DNA of 64,000 nt from Takifugu bimaculatus (GCA_004026145.2 CP034975.1:5935955-5999954); one strand, 5' to 3'; counted from the stretch's first letter, positions 49,552 through 63,800 are shown. Program-made: numbers and translations. The notes: generated from the sequence alone by a model not told the origin.

Positions 49552-52500
49552 CTGCAAAGACAAGCACAGAGGGGGAAAAAGGTTAGCTGGAGACTCGCGG
49601 CTGGGAGAGCCTTGTGGTGACGCACAACAGAGGAGGTTTGGTGTCTGAAAACTGAAGAGACTGTTGATCTTTATTTTCTGTCAGAGAATAACAAACGGGG
49701 GTCGATGATGCCCACAAGATTTTGGAGCGTGGACAAGGGCCGGTTGTCAAAGGGCAGACAGTAGACAGTTGTCACCCTCCTCAGGGGCGGACCTGACACA
49801 AAGCGCTGCTTTCAGAGATGCCAGTCCCGACTCAGTCTGACTAAATGTGTGATTTAGTGGCCAGTTAGGCACTGGAGCAGAGGCGGGACTGAATTCTGCT
49901 GTGTGGGGGACGCAGATCATGTGGTAAACACTGTGACAACGGGGCAGGGAGGGACGTACAGATGTTCAGCCTGAGAAATGTACACTGCTATTTTCAAATC
50001 ATTCACAAACAAGGCCAGAAGATCAGCAAAGCCTCCAAAATATTAATATTAATGGCCTAATGCATTCAGAAACACATGTTGAGCTTATCTGGTAAGCACT
50101 TTAATAACCCACAAATGGGGAAGCAGGAGCGTTTCAAGAGTCAAGAGTCGAGTCCTTTAAGTGTCAGCACTGAATACAAAGTCTCCCAACCTAATTTACC
50201 AAATTCATTTATGTTTTTCAGAGTCCCTGCACCATCCCTCATTTCTCCCAGACGAGCAGGCAGCTTTTTTCTCCGTATTCGTGGAGGACAGCCAGGGTCA
50301 ATCTTCCAGAGTAAAAAAAAAAAAGTAGCGCAGTGTTAATTCTTTAGACAAAACTCAGCCACAACAATCAAGCTCCTCTCAAGGGCATCACAAGCCTCAT
50401 AATGTCTTTTCCATTTTCTAATTATAGTTTGCACAATGCTCTCTGCAGGGAATACTTTAAAGGACTTTATCTGAATTTCACATTGTGTTGCCAACACAAT
50501 AATTAAGTTGCACGAGCCAACGGGAGTGTAAATAAGTTGCAGGAGCAATATGTTGGATAGTAACACCAGCGCATCTCAGTTTGATTACATTATATGTAGA
50601 TGATATACAGAAATATTGTTCATAGCTCTGAAGGCTTGAGAAAGGAATTTAAATGAGTGATGATTACATTTGGGTTTGTTTTTGGTTTTTTTAATTTGAA
50701 GTAAAAAAAAATCTCACAGACCGACAAAACTTCTGAATAATTGTTTCTGCAACCATGTTACTACTGGTTGTATGAGACGACAGTTTGTTTTCAGTGATGA
50801 AAAATTTAAATAAAGCAGCAATCATTTCCAACTCAATTTTTAAAAAAATAACTAATTTCTTGTAGTTGTGACCAAAAGTGACCAAAGGGTGATGTTGGAT
50901 TGGATTCCTCCCTGATTGATAATGTTGGGGAATATGATGCCGTTTGAGTTGAGAGCTCTATTCTGAGCCTCGGTGAAGACCAGGAGTCCCCGACCTCCTT
51001 GAGCCAAAGAGGTCACCGAGCCAACGCCGCTGCCCCGCCCCCGCCGCCAATTTCCCAAAACAGATGATGATTCAAAAGAGAAGGAAAACAAAAAGCCTCC
51101 CTCTGCTGCTGGCCTGGCTAACAGCGATACGGAGCGCTGAAGCAAACAAAAAGCACCGAATTAGGAAAGAAAAACAAGCTCTTTCGAAACTCGGCAATGC
51201 GTCATAAAGTATAATTGCCGCTGGGCTTCTGAATTATAAACTCAAAAAGGCCACAGAAAGGATGGAAACAAATTACTCCAGCAACATTATATGTCCCAAT
51301 TTCCCAGATAGATGTGACATTTAAGCCTTGCCTCTCATCTCCTTCTCAGAGGCCAGGCGTGTTTAAGCTTTGCTGCAACACAAATGCTTCTGTGTGGAGA
51401 CCGGAGCGAGAAGAAACAGCAGTGTCTGTTGGAGAAGTGGCTGCTCCAATAAATTGGCCTGCTCAGGCCAGACGGCACGACTGGAACAAGGTGACTGAGA
51501 CCTCCTGTGGCAACATTTGCACGACAACTAATGGCGTCAATAAAAAAAAAAAAGGGGGCTTCTGCAATTTAATAGTTCTTACCAGTTATTCTGGGCTGCA
51601 GCAGATGATGAAATGGGATTATTAAAAAGAGGAAAAGTGACATTTGTTGCTGAAATTATTTAATAACTTCTAAACACTGAAAAACGACCTTTCACCCAGT
51701 CGTTGCAGACGCTGTAGTCATTTTATATCTTAATAAACTATGATGAGCCTGTTTTCTGTTTATTGTGCACTGTTGCTGTTTAACTCTTATAAATTTTGGG
51801 TTCAACTATAAAACATGATAGAATAATGCACAAATACTGCAATTTTTATGATTCTGCAGCTCCCATGAAGTCATAAGGCTTCGGAGGTTATTTAAGGCTT
51901 TCTCTGTGTTCGTGCTGGGTCCCACATGGTATAGACTCGTCATCTGTCAAAATTAATCCCACGTCTCTGACTGCACCGCCCCTCATTTATCGGCAAGTCA
52001 GTCATCATTAGCAGATGTAATCCATTAGAAACTTACCAATTAAAAAGGCATTGAAGGAAGAAAGGCCTAGCAGCTCATTAATCAAGCCATCGCTGCATCA
52101 CCAATAGCCAATGTTTTAGTAAATTGGCTAAATTTTGCAGCTACTGTTTCATAAAGGCCAGTTTAACAGTAATCAGCCTTCAGTCTACAGCAGCCTTTGC
52201 CCAGTTTTCAGGGCCTACAGTTAAACGTTTAAGCGCTTCTTTTATTCATGCTGCTGGCCAGTCCTGCTGTACCTTTGAAGGCTGCTCCAGCTGCTTGTAC
52301 CGGCCCATATTCAGCAGTTCCTCCATTACCTTGCCGAGCACTTCATCACCTGTTCACATTCAGCATATTGGAAATATATCCAGCAGTGGTGGCATGTCGA
52401 GCACGGCACACATCTAGTGCTGTGGAGCTTCTTCTGAAATGGATTTTTAGGTGCTGCCGAGTCATTTGTTCTTTCTGTCTCCAACCCAAATGAAATTTCT

Positions 52501-54904
52501 GTGCTGTGTCCTCCAAACACCCTCTTTTCCAAACGCTGCTGCGTCCTTTAAGCACATTTATGCCCTTTCCTCCCAACCCCTCAAACACCTGTGGTACTCG
52601 GACCTTGACTGGTCAAAACAGGATGCTGAGAAACAACGTGCACCACTCAAACCCAGCTTCTCTGAAGGGGTTTTAGTGTAAGCTGTAAAATAGCACCATC
52701 ATCTCCAACACCTACTTGGACATCTGAAATAATGATGAAATGCAGCAGTTCATCAAAAGGAAGAGAAATGAACATTGGAACGGCAGCCTGGCAGGTTTCT
52801 TTTCTCTAAGTGGCAGGTGCTAGTCTGAACAAAACAGGGGAAAAAAAATGATTGTTGAGCCGATTGTCATCCGAGAACCTTCAATTAAGAGGGATTACAT
52901 GAAACACAGGCTCCAACTGCCAGTCTAGTCCCAACAAAGCATGAAAGGTCTGTTACTGTTACAGCAACAGCTATTTTGGGCACCAGTTTGGTCTTTGCAT
53001 ATCAAGATGGATGAAACATTTTTGCAAATACAGTATGAAAGCTGCCCTGGCAGAGCGGCTAGAGGCTTGAAAAAGTGTGGAGAATGTGATCTGGTGAGGA
53101 AGCTGGATTAAAGCATTGCCAAAGATTAGACCCACTCTTCAGATCCATCTAATTCCAGCTGGTACATTCAATAAAGAAAATGTGGAATGATGGAAATTTC
53201 AACCTTTCAACTGACACCGAGGAAATAAATGAAAAGAGTTTCTTGCTTCATATTGAGGTCTCAGAAATTCGGAGCGATATTAAGGGGGCTTTCAAAGCTA
53301 CTATGTTTGAACTGGACCAACAGACAAAGACCCAAGTCAACTGCAATTTGGAGAATAATAACGATGCTTTGACTGTAGCAACAGAGGATATATGAGGGTA
53401 TATTGCGTGGCATGAAATGAAACGCCTCCTAAGAGTAAAGAAAAGGATGACTGCAGTGCATCCAGGTGCACCATACGATCCAAAAGTGGAGCAGGAAGCA
53501 GTGAGAAAGATCCTTTTACCTGTTTCCCAACAAGCGCTCCCATTATAACAGCCTTGCTTATGGTTTCTGTAAACCACAGCCACGTCCATCACACAGAGGT
53601 GTTGGTGTGTGTAGCTGTTTAAAGATAAACATATAAAAGTGACTGGGACCTGGATTGTAGGTTGTGTTTAAATATCTGCTCCGAACAATGGAGGGCCTTG
53701 CATTAAAAAAAATGAGAAGCTTCTGTTATTCCTCCTGTCACAGTAAAAACACTGTCATTAACACTCATTACCTCCATGACTACATGATAAAATGCATGCT
53801 TCAGGGCCTTCTATGTTTTCCTGGCCAAATGAGAAGAGAACATAGTTTCCTTGGAACTGGCATTAACACAGTGGGATGTTCAGCTGGATATCAATTAGTG
53901 GCTCATTAGGCATTTACAGATGACAGACCCTCTGGCTTCCTGTCACCCACTGAGATACTGACTGACCCTGACCTTGACGGAAGGCTGGCCTCCTCAGGCT
54001 CAAGTCACCGGCGATCGAGCGGCCACATCTTGCACGCTTCCTTCAACGGTCGTCTACAACGGTGGAAAAGCTCGTACATGCGGGTCAGAGAGCAACACAA
54101 ACGCAACAAAAACAGCAAAATAACAGTGCTGAAAGATGCCTGAGACCCAGATGGAGCAAACATGGCAGGACTCTTGCCACATTCCTCCAACGTTCTGGCT
54201 GATATCTGACAGCAAAGGAAGCCGTCCAACATTTTGACTCACAATAACATCTGATCTGCTGTCTGTCTGCATGTGATTTCAGCATCAATATTATATGATA
54301 CAGAAACTAGCGTTTGATAAACGAGGGGCGCTACAAAACAGATTAAAAGCAGCATGATTAATTGACCAGCACAAAAAGGCAAATAATTCATTGCAACTGG
54401 TTCTTAATTATGATGGTGCGCTGCTGTAACCAGAGATGGTTTGACAGGAAGACTCCACTCAATACAAAGATGTTGCTCCTAATCAACATGAGTGAAGCTA
54501 ACATTTCTAATAGAGTGGTCTTGGGGCTTCTTTTGGACATGTTTGCGTAACTACAACTTGATTTATTCACTCTAAAATTCTTTTTATGACATTTATCTTG
54601 TATATTTAGTCATCCAGCTCTATGCAGATCCTATTACCTCCTGCCCTTTGGTGTGTTTGGGGCAGAGGTGGTATGGAGTATTTTTAGCCAGACTCCATGG
54701 GGACTTCTGACCGCCAACATAATGGATTTCAATTAAATTAGGACTTGTTTTATTTTAATGAACAAAGGCTCGTTGGCAGTACTGCTGCATTAACAAACAG
54801 CATGGTGTTGTGTGGACAACAGGGTCGTTTTTATTCCCATTTGGGAAAGCATGGAAAGGCTTTTAGGTTAAAGTTATTATCCATTTTCAAGACTTATTTA
54901 GAAA

Positions 54905-54929
54905 CACACACACGCACACACACACACAC
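54905..54929. repeat. (CA)n, one G interruption
   Basis: About 12 CA units, one of them changed to CG. Confidence 0.9.
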
Positions 54930-57083
54930 GTTGGCTCTCTGGGGCTAAACTGCTATAGATTCCACAGCTTCACAGTCGTATTTGGACTTGCAATCCTTGC
55001 CACTGCAAACAATGTGGTCGGCGTTCCCCATTTGGTGAAACCAAGAAAACAACATACATCTTTAATGTGCATATTTTCCTGAAACTTACAAGGAGCCAAG
55101 TCCTGGGTAAAGCACAATAGTTTGGCTGAAAGGAGCTCCAAAAATAGCCGCCGTGCTATGCCACGTAGCATTACAAGGCTCCGCGCTGACAGCATGCAGA
55201 CCAAGCCCCATTCCACTTAACTTTGATTCATTCCATCAAAATGTATTGCTCTGTATTCAGCATATTTAGTCAAGCACTCCCTCTGCACTATTGCTGCTTT
55301 GTTTACTTCGCCATTCTGAATTCATATGCCCGGAAACAACAATTCTGAAAGTCTACTTTTGTAGCCTCACTACCCTAAGAATGTAAGGGTATTGTTAGGT
55401 CAGATAAAGCTAAAGCATCAAAAAGTGGTAAAGTGTTTTGGTGTACAACTGCAGCAACAACAAAGCCAATTATGACATTTTACGTTGAAAACATATTCAG
55501 TTGAAGTTCAGCTGTATGTATAGTGTGGTGAGAGTAACCACATAAGGGGATTTCAGGGCTCCAAATTCGTTAGAAGCCGTACATATACATAAATATGAAA
55601 CTGTAAAAAGCAATTTGAGTGGAAAAGGTCATTTAATTTTCAGGTGACTATGGTAAACTATTCACAAAGAGCAAACCTCTCTCCTTGATCTTTAGAGCCT
55701 TGAATTTATTGATAAAAAACTTTTCTACTTTTCATGAAATCATCTATGCTCCTGCCCTTGTCGTCATGCCATATATTAGCCCACAAAGCCAAAAGTAGTG
55801 GCTGGATGGGGAAAAGAATGAGCCATTTATAATCAAGTTATCCCATTGAAGGCACACGTCATATCACGGAGCTGAGGCCCATCGTGGACTGTTAACAGAG
55901 TTACACAAAGGAACAGTGTGGCTATTTAGATATGACAGAGCACCAGTGTTTCACTGGCAAACTCAGGCCGGCCTACAGATCACATTGCTGTGCCTTGGTG
56001 GCGGCACCATCAACGTCTCACCATCAGGAAGGTGGCGTGGCAGCAACCCCCATTTGTCTTGAGCTGAACCCATTATGGCGTGCAGTTAAAATGTGCTGCT
56101 TTGTCCCTGGTAATCCACTAATGGCGAGAGCAGATGTTGCGAGGACGAGTAGCACACTTGGATGATGACGGCTCCGGTGTGCACAGACGGAGACCAGCCA
56201 AGGAATTGTCTGGTGGCTGTAAACTGTGCACTTTCACCGCGGAAATACGAGCGGGGGGTGACTGCTTGCTCCTAAAGTGAGAGCAGTTGCTTCCAAAGCT
56301 GCTGTTCCAACTACGAGACACAGCTTTCAAGCCTGATGAATACTCTTCCACCCATCTGCCTTGTGCCAGCGAGGTTGGCTCAAGCAGCTGCCTAATAGGC
56401 TAAAAGGGATCTCAGGATCCCCTGAGGAAAGTTTGAGTGACAGGCTGACTGAATGGAGCAGCATCGCTAATCTTTGTTATCTCAAACCTGAGCTATTCTT
56501 GTCAGAATCAGGTAGCATCAAGCCATTTAAGCAGGTAGCAAAGAATGCGTGTAACTCCTCCTCTTGTCCAGACAGAGGTGATTAACATGATTTCATTTAA
56601 GCTGCAATGCAGCAATAAGCTCGGAGACTCCAGTCGCAGCAGTAACTGCCAATATGAAATACATCAGTGCAGACTTCAGGGGATACGTGTAGAAATGAGC
56701 TCTCATATTTCCCTCAGCAGAAACCAGCTTCTGATTTCAGGCCACATTCGCGCAACTGTGTAACTGATGATTTTAGCAGCTTTCTTTCAGATCTTAGCAG
56801 CGTTTTAGATGAGAGTTTTTTCACATTTTACAGTAATATGCCAAACATAACACTACCTGAGATTAAATTCAGCAGGAGATTGACAGACCACTCATGGTCG
56901 GGAAGTCTCTTTCTACTGTTTTCTTTTGATTAGTAGTAATAGATGTAGTCAAGATGAGATAGCAATCTTAAGATTAGCTTTGACGGGGCTCTGCACATGG
57001 TTGAGAAGCCATATATGGACACATTTTGCTTTAGCAATGCATTACTGATCATGGCAACAACAGAAATTCAACAATATCAGTGA

Positions 57084-57103
57084 ACACACACACACACACA
57101 CAC
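57084..57103. repeat. (CA)n
   Basis: About ten CA units. Confidence 0.9.
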
Positions 57104-59146
57104 CTTTAACACAACAATGGTGACCACAATCAGCAAAGGTTGGACAAAAGTGACCTCATGCTTCTAAATTCGTTGCTAAAAAACCAGAAGTGAAACTATA
57201 AATAGGCTCCAATATGATTAGAGGCTCTATGCAGGGGTGCAAAAGCACTTTGATTCTCTGCTCTAGTTTTACTGAAGTTGCTGTGTTTTCAGGTGTGTAT
57301 CCAGCTCCTTTGTTGAGAGGCGGGCATACAAAAACGTCTCAGGCAGTTCTCTGAAAGGAATTCAGCTGGATTCTAATCACAGAGCTCCCACTGAAATTGT
57401 GGCATTGATGAAAGCATTTACCTGCAACACAGATGCTTTTGATAGGTGGAGAAAGATATTTTCCTCAAGATGAATGGCAGCAGCCGAGGGTCGATACTGA
57501 ACGCTCGCTATAAAAATCTTCATCAGTCCCAAGCAGGATGGCACAAATGGGCGAGAAAACATGCCAAAAGTACATCACAACAAAATAAATGTCCCCAACG
57601 ATACATTCTGTTGTGAACTCTGTTTAAATTCCCCTAACAGGATGGAGTGGCACACAAAGACAGCCCTCTCTTTCACATTATTATTACAAAGTCAAAATCC
57701 TGCACCAAAACGAGAAACCTACCTGGGGACAATCTGGCTCTCATTAGAGGTCTTTGGTGCACCATTATGTCCTGTAAATGAGGCAATTTCATAGAGTTTT
57801 ACAGGCTATCAGGAATATATTTTCCCCAATATTGCAGCTGCAGATGATGTGTCTGTGGCAGCTTATTTTCTGATGGGGGGGGTGGAATTTGCCAGTATGG
57901 CTTCTCTCCCTTCTGCTTTTCAGTTGAATTACTGGCCAAGCGAGGGATAAGTTATGAGCAAAATGTCAATTTCCATTCCATTTACACTGCATGTTTTTTT
58001 TCCTCCAAAAGTGATGATTAAGCTGCTGCGTACATGCTACACAAACATAGCGAAGTAGAAAGCCAAGCATCTTTTCCTGTCCCTCTTTTCCTTGACTGCT
58101 TTTTCCCCGATTAAATACTGCATAAAAGCGTCACGGCTTGATGAAATGAAACAAACCATCCCAGAGGATAACACCTTTACTCCTCGCACGGGAAATAATC
58201 TGGTATTTTTCAGAGCCGATACGATCGGGAAGGGTGACACGCTGTGATGTGCGGCTCAGCCTATGGGCGTGCGTTGGAAAAGCACCGTTGGCTCGTTAAG
58301 CAACAGACGTTTTCATATCTGAAGGAGTGATTAAAAACACTTGCGCCATTTTAATTAATGCTAACCACTTCAAAGAACACACAGCCATGAATAAATTGCA
58401 TGAAAGTGCCCAAGAAAGCAGCTGGTGAAAGTTTTAACTTGAAACCAAGTTATATTTCAAGAAAAGCTGCATTTTGTGTGCTTCATTTTTGGGTTTATAG
58501 ACTGAAAGATGGAAATCTGAGGTTTTAATAATATCATCTTGGGTATAAGTAAAGGTTAGGGAAATGCTGATGAAATTTGTGTTCCTCGATCTTTTAACAT
58601 GAAGAACGAAGCCTCTTATGATGAAGCCATCTTAATTAAAACAGAAGAACAGAGCCTCCATCAGTGGAGTTGGATTCTATTCTGAACAAGCACCTTTGTA
58701 GATGAGACAGGTCTATTCACAAATATCCTGCTGAGCAAGAGAAACACACTAACAGTCCCTTGATGATCATTCTGAATTATCTGCCACAGATGCCATCATC
58801 AGAGTTCTGCAACAACAGCGGAATGAGACCAATCTGTGAATTAACAAAGCTAACAATTACACTCAAGTCCGCCTTAGTAATCAGCCGTGAGTGCAGGGAT
58901 TATTTGTTTTTCAAGCTTTGGTCTGATGCTGGAAGGCTGAGTGCCTCCTTTTAAGATTTAAAGATTTGGAACATGATTTATTTATACGGGGAAACTGAAG
59001 GCTATTTTTTGTCAATGTAAGTTTCAGAGTAATCCCATTTGCAACAGCAGATTCTTTTTTGCTGTGACCTCTAGCCTCTCAGTGAGTGTGAGGAGCAGAG
59101 GCTGCATTGGCCTGGAGAGTGGAAAACAAGGCTCTGTCACCTCCCG

Positions 59147-59175
59147 ACACACACACACACACACACACACACACA
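59147..59175. repeat. (CA)n
   Basis: About 14 CA units in the first intron of the presumed transcript. Confidence 0.92.
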
Positions 59176-59593
59176 GCAGATAAGCACTGAAAGGACAAAT
59201 GTTAGAGACAAGGAAGAAACTTTACAGCCGGTCATGTAAAAGCACACAGGCAAAAAAAAAAAAGTTAGATGTGTGAAAGATGGGGGTAGTAAGAGAGGAG
59301 CAGAAACTAGCGCATGTCACTGATGTGATGAGAGAACACTTTGAGGATGAATGTCTTTTATCTGCGCCAAGCCGAGCTGACAACCGAGAGCTTGAATAAG
59401 AAAGCACAGCGAGACGGCAGCAGCTCCAGTCTCATACAAAAACCATGAGAGCTGGGGCAACATTTCACCAGTCTGCGACCCCATTTCTTCTGATAAATGC
59501 TTTATCACAGCAGCTCGGAGCCGCCGAATATAACAGCGAGTGGAAGCTTGCTTTGCCCTAAAATTACTTTTTTTTCTTGGTGCAGTTTATTTG

Positions 59594-59629
59594 TAACCAC
59601 ATAAAAAAAAAAAAGACATTATGTGGTTA
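59594..59629. repeat. inverted repeat, 11-bp arms with A-rich loop
   Basis: TAACCACATAA and TTATGTGGTTA flank a loop made mostly of A. TGTGGTT, present in both arms in opposite orientation, is a RUNX-type core. It lies about 0.75 kb downstream of the presumed first exon. Confidence 0.75.
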
Positions 59630-60357
59630 GAAAACATCTACAACAACTGCCAACGTCTCCCAAGGTTCCCCCGTTCAAAGACTCTGCAGGTTCCACCATG
59701 TGAAGTGCAGGATGGAAGCAGCGGGAAATGAGCGTTTTCCCTTCCATAACAACAGACATTACACAGATTAACAGCCTTTGTTGAAACATACTATTAGTAC
59801 ACAAGTTTCCGTCAAGGACCACCAGATGTCAGATGATAGGTTGTGCTGACGGAGGTGGGTGCTGGCCCGGAGCCACTGAGCAAGTAAGAACAGCTTCTCC
59901 CCCCCAACCTATAGTTCAGGATGTAGGTTAATCGCAGGTAACTTGACTGTAGTGACAATACAGGGTGGCAATTTAAAACTCCCACATTCAGAAGAGCCTC
60001 CAACAGTAACACACACAAATAGTGCTTCGCATAAAAGAAAATCATTGGACCATCGAGGATCGAAGGTCAAATAGAATGTGCTGCAGTTCTTACAGTGTCA
60101 TAAAATAAAATGAAGGCCATGTTGCAGACTGCTGAGAAAAGAGCTTCTCATTGTGTACAAAGGAGCCGCCAAGTCAATCTCATTAAACACAACTGCGGGT
60201 GTTTATTGGCTTAGCTCGTAGGTTGTGTTTTGAGCAGCAACTTCAGAGCCTTTATAAACTGGTTCTGCAAGAGGCTGGTAACTTTCTTTCTTTCCTTTAA
60301 GGCGCGATTGAATTAGATATGAAATGCACCAAGTGGTGCGCGGGGAGGACAGGTTAC

Positions 60358-60700
60358 CTTTCCTTGACTTGAACCTTTGTTATTTCTTGCTGGCATCACA
60401 TCGGCGCCTCCGCGGCTGCTGCGGCGGCGGCTGCGGCTGTTGTTGCGGCTCCTCCGGGTGTCTGCGCTGCTGCAGCGCTCCGTGCGGCTCCTCGATCCAA
60501 AAATCACCCAACGGGTCAGCGCGTTTCCGAATCGCTGCCAAGCAGCTCTGACAAGAGAGCCCCCCCGGCACTGAGAGACGAGCAGAGCTGTTAGACTTCG
60601 CTCCGAATGTGGGAGGCGTTCACGGACGCGGCTGGACGCTGGCACCGCAGCAGGTAGCGGGGTCCGCTCCCTGGCCGCTACATGCGCAAAGTTGGGGGGA
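60358..60700 (-). other. tanc2: probable tanc2 first exon (5' end approximate)
   Basis: This is the only large CpG-dense stretch upstream of the leader exon. On the minus strand it ends in a usable donor, GGAAAG|GTAACC, with the junction at 60358/60357. The 5' end is not defined: no TATA box is evident and CpG-island promoters start at dispersed sites, so 60700 is a guess. The exon contains a CCG/CAG-rich stretch at about 60405-60460. It holds an ATG at 60645 in a frame that stays open to the donor (96 codons) and would run 20 codons into the 49436-49551 exon before TAG. I treat that as an upstream ORF, not a coding start, because TANC2 starts at MFRN. Confidence 0.5.
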
Positions 60701-60820
60701 GGAAAGCGGCCGGGACAGGAGTCAGGAGCGCGGTGCCGTCAGTGCCAGAGGGTGCCCAGTGCCACGCAGCGCCGCAACATGGAGTGCTGACCTGCCTAGC
60801 GCTGCGTAAAGGTGGCGGAA
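60380..60820 (-). promoter_or_regulatory. tanc2: CpG-rich promoter region of tanc2
   Basis: CpG dinucleotides are densely packed here (CGGCGG, GCGGCG, CGGACGCGG, GCGCGG), against a CpG-poor background for kilobases on both sides. A GCGCATG motif near 60680 resembles half of an NRF1 site. No TATA box is seen. Position and orientation fit transcription to the left into the leader exons of tanc2. A bidirectional promoter serving a gene to the right cannot be excluded. Confidence 0.55.
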
Positions 60821-63800
60821 GCTCTAAAACACCTGGCTTCCGCTCTGGCCTTTCACAATAAAATGAACCTGCCCTCCCTTCCTGTGAATTCACGAAGCGT
60901 GTTGAATTAACGCCTAAACCTCAATCATAAGTGCCACATGTTGTTTTGCGTAATTGTTGAATATGCGGTCTAATTTTGTATTTTTTCTTGCTGATTTGTC
61001 GCTGCTGGGTCCAACCATGTAAAACTATGCGGGGGGGGGGGCACTGGGGATGGGGGTGGATTTAATAAATTATTTAGGATCTAGTTGAGAGCACCTACAT
61101 CATTTATAATTATTAAAAAGAAACAAGGTCGATGCTAATCAAGGTTCACTTTTCCTCCCGTGCAGATCAGAGCATCTGACATCTGTAGATGACCGATGGG
61201 GAAGAGGGTTCCCAGTGTCAGACATTACCCTGACCCCCCCAGTCAATAATATTACAGGAACATCAGCCAGAATTACGACCAAGGGTGCTGTATAAGGTAA
61301 AAATCAAATATCCAGTGCTTTGCCAAACGGCCTTGAGTGAAATGGATGTTCTCTGAGGCACCGACGGAACGTATCATAATGAAATCAATAGCTATTTACC
61401 GAAGGGGCCATTTAAAAGCAACTTGCAACATTTAAAGAGTGAAGTAACGTTTTATATCAATTAAACGCAGATTTTAATAACTGGTGGGGTTTTCCTCCTG
61501 CCAGTGCGTTGACAAAATGCATTTGGTTAAAGCGGTTTGACGGTGTTTAAAAGGAGACGGTTCTGTCCAGGAAAGAGATGCCAGCTTGACTGTAATGAAA
61601 GCTAATGCATCTTTCAGTTGACAGGCAAAACAAACGCGCAACAGGACAGATTTGTACAAGAAAAGGTTACCTCTTGACAAATGGTGCGAAGAAATACCTG
61701 AAGGAAGCCCTGGAAACCGGCCGTGCTGTGAGCTCAGAGCAGCATGGACCTCATGACTGTGGTGGCTACAGAGCGACGGATGGTTGGATCCCACAGTCCT
61801 CCAGAAACACACTCTTCCTTCCTTGTTGTTCACCCACCGTCTGAATTCAAAGCCTAGAGAGAGTCGCGATTCAGCCGCCTCTCCCCAGAATGGACTGAGA
61901 CGCCTGATCGGGATGCCTTACGCAAGACTGCGGAGAGATGGCAGGAGTTGTGAGGGGCCAGAGGAGTGTGAGTCAGTCGAGCCTGGCCCTGGATCTCCTG
62001 CTTATCTATTGGACCTCCTCTGACACCGACGGCTGCACGTGTCAGGCTGGAGGATCAGTCGATCCTTGAACGCACAAGCGTAGTGTTTTAACTGTGAACA
62101 AAGCAGAGCGGGTTTCCTCAGACATTGTTTACGCTCGTGTCTTAGTCGATAAAGTACTCTACTTACACATTTGCATCCTCTCTGTGGCCGTTCAGTGACA
62201 TGTATGATATGAAACTTTCAAGAATACACGCGCACGCATGGACTGAAGCTCACAGTAAAAGAGGTAGTTTGTGTTTGATAATTAAAGGTGTCCTACTGAA
62301 GAAATAGACTGATCCTCATAAAAAGTTCAGAATTCTGCGGCTTCTCTCTTCTTTATCTCCCTTTCTTCTTGATAGCCAGCAGGTGTTTTGTTGTGGGGGG
62401 AAATATACACTCACCTCACATCTTCAGTCGGCGGCTGCACTGAAATATCACCCTGGCCTCCGGCTCATCCAACCACAATACACCTGACAGCAGATACAGG
62501 TGTTCCACTTGGCTGGAGCTTTGCTTTCTGCGGGATTATTTCACACCTGCAGTGATGATTCAGACAAATGCTCCACCATGCTGGGGCAGCTGCCGTCTGT
62601 TGTGATGCGGGAATCAATGTTACAGACATTAGGAATTCCTTTCAAACTCACTCTTGGGCCTCAAACCTCTGCAGGCCAACAGAAAAACTCCTGCAATTCA
62701 CTGGCCAAATATCCGATGGACAAGATCGATTAACTGGGAACGTGGTCCTTGACGGCTCTGTTGAAGACCTTAAGGTTAATATATATGACATCATATGACA
62801 TCACAGTAACAAATATACCATTATTACAGCCATTAATTACACAGGGATGCAGATACTGACCAGTTATTTGAGATCGATCAAAGCGGCACCAAACATCCAG
62901 TAATATATCTTCAAAAAGAGCCACTCTTCACCCACAGTTGATCACTTGCAGTAACGGGATCAATTGATCCTGAAGAGTCCGACTGAGGCCTAAACATCAT
63001 GCCTTCAGAACGTCCACAGAGCTGCCGAGGAACTGGATCTTCTATTATAAGCTGTTCTCAGTTCCTGCGCTGTTTTTAGACTAAATGTCTGCTGTTGGTT
63101 GATACCTGCTTTGTTTTTATTAGTTTGACAATATCCCTGGCTTCTGGAGGAGCGCGGCGGTTGTGCGTCTCATTTTTTGAGGCAATAACGTAACCCCGCA
63201 GGGTATCAGGAGCAGCGCAGGTCTGAGCATGTGAAGGACGCAGCATGAAAGGGATCCACCCATGGGAGGACAAAAACATGAGAACAGAACACCCTGAAGA
63301 GGCAACACGATGACACACCTTTAAACAAACCCCAAGAGCAAAACCTCCCTGGGAGGCATCGTCGCAGCACACGTCCCTACAAAGCTGATCCGCCGCTCCT
63401 GCAAGGTGACAACCGTGTGCAGTAGTTACGGTACTGGTGGTGATCACCAACATCTCCCTCTTCTACAGGGAGAACAACCTGCCAACATTGGCTGGATCAC
63501 AGAAAAACCAAGGCAGCATCACTTATGAGTTTCTAGATGCACACACAAGAATATCAGGTGGCCCCCAAACACAAGGACTCCAGCAGACAGTCAGAAAGAG
63601 GCACAGCGTGATGGTCATGTGACACAGTGAGCATGTGTGTTCAATTACTGCTCAAGCCTCCGGTGCTAACCTTTAACAAATCATCAGACTAATTAAGAAA
63701 AACCATGCAGCGTATAGTTGTGAAGGCAGGAAATAGGATGACTGTAAAATTAGGGTTAGGGTTATATTATTATTTAGCTATTTTTGTAGGTTACCAACTG

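Larger units (their letters stand above)
49552..60357 (-). other. tanc2: first intron of the presumed tanc2 transcript
   Basis: About 10.8 kb between the presumed first exon and the leader exon. It contains three short CA repeats, one inverted repeat and no supported coding exon. Two splice-like intervals (about 53518-53564 and 57724-57773) are too weak to annotate. Otherwise nothing is seen. Confidence 0.45.
1..60700 (-). other. tanc2: tanc2 gene, 5' portion (gene span within window)
   Basis: Three coding exons on the minus strand join, with matching phase-1 junctions, into an N-terminus that I recognise as TANC2: MFRNSLKMLLTGG, then a short acidic/Ser linker, then DPDYAVPP, EGMQHIRIMEG, SRSLPSSPLLTHQ and RLQPVKKLTG. 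TANC proteins are large postsynaptic scaffolds with an N-terminal disordered region, a P-loop ATPase-like region, ankyrin repeats, TPRs and a C-terminal PDZ ligand. Only the disordered N-terminal part is encoded here; the remainder lies beyond position 1. TANC1 begins differently and shares mainly the SLPSSPLL motif, so TANC2 is the better match. Whether this is the a or b teleost duplicate cannot be told. The right limit is approximate because the transcription start is not visible. Confidence 0.85.

Noticed and set aside
53518..53564. Possible small minus-strand leader exon (GTTTACAG acceptor, CAG|GTAAAA donor)
   Set aside because: Mediocre splice sites, no supporting frame or neighbour.
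57724..57773. Possible small minus-strand leader exon (CATTTACAG acceptor, CAG|GTAGGT donor)
   Set aside because: The donor is good but the pyrimidine tract is weak; nothing else supports it.
63076..63453. 125-codon minus-strand frame with many Cys
   Set aside because: No known domain, no splice context, composition ordinary for GC-rich flank.
63750..63764. Interstitial telomere sequence
   Set aside because: Only about two units; common by chance.
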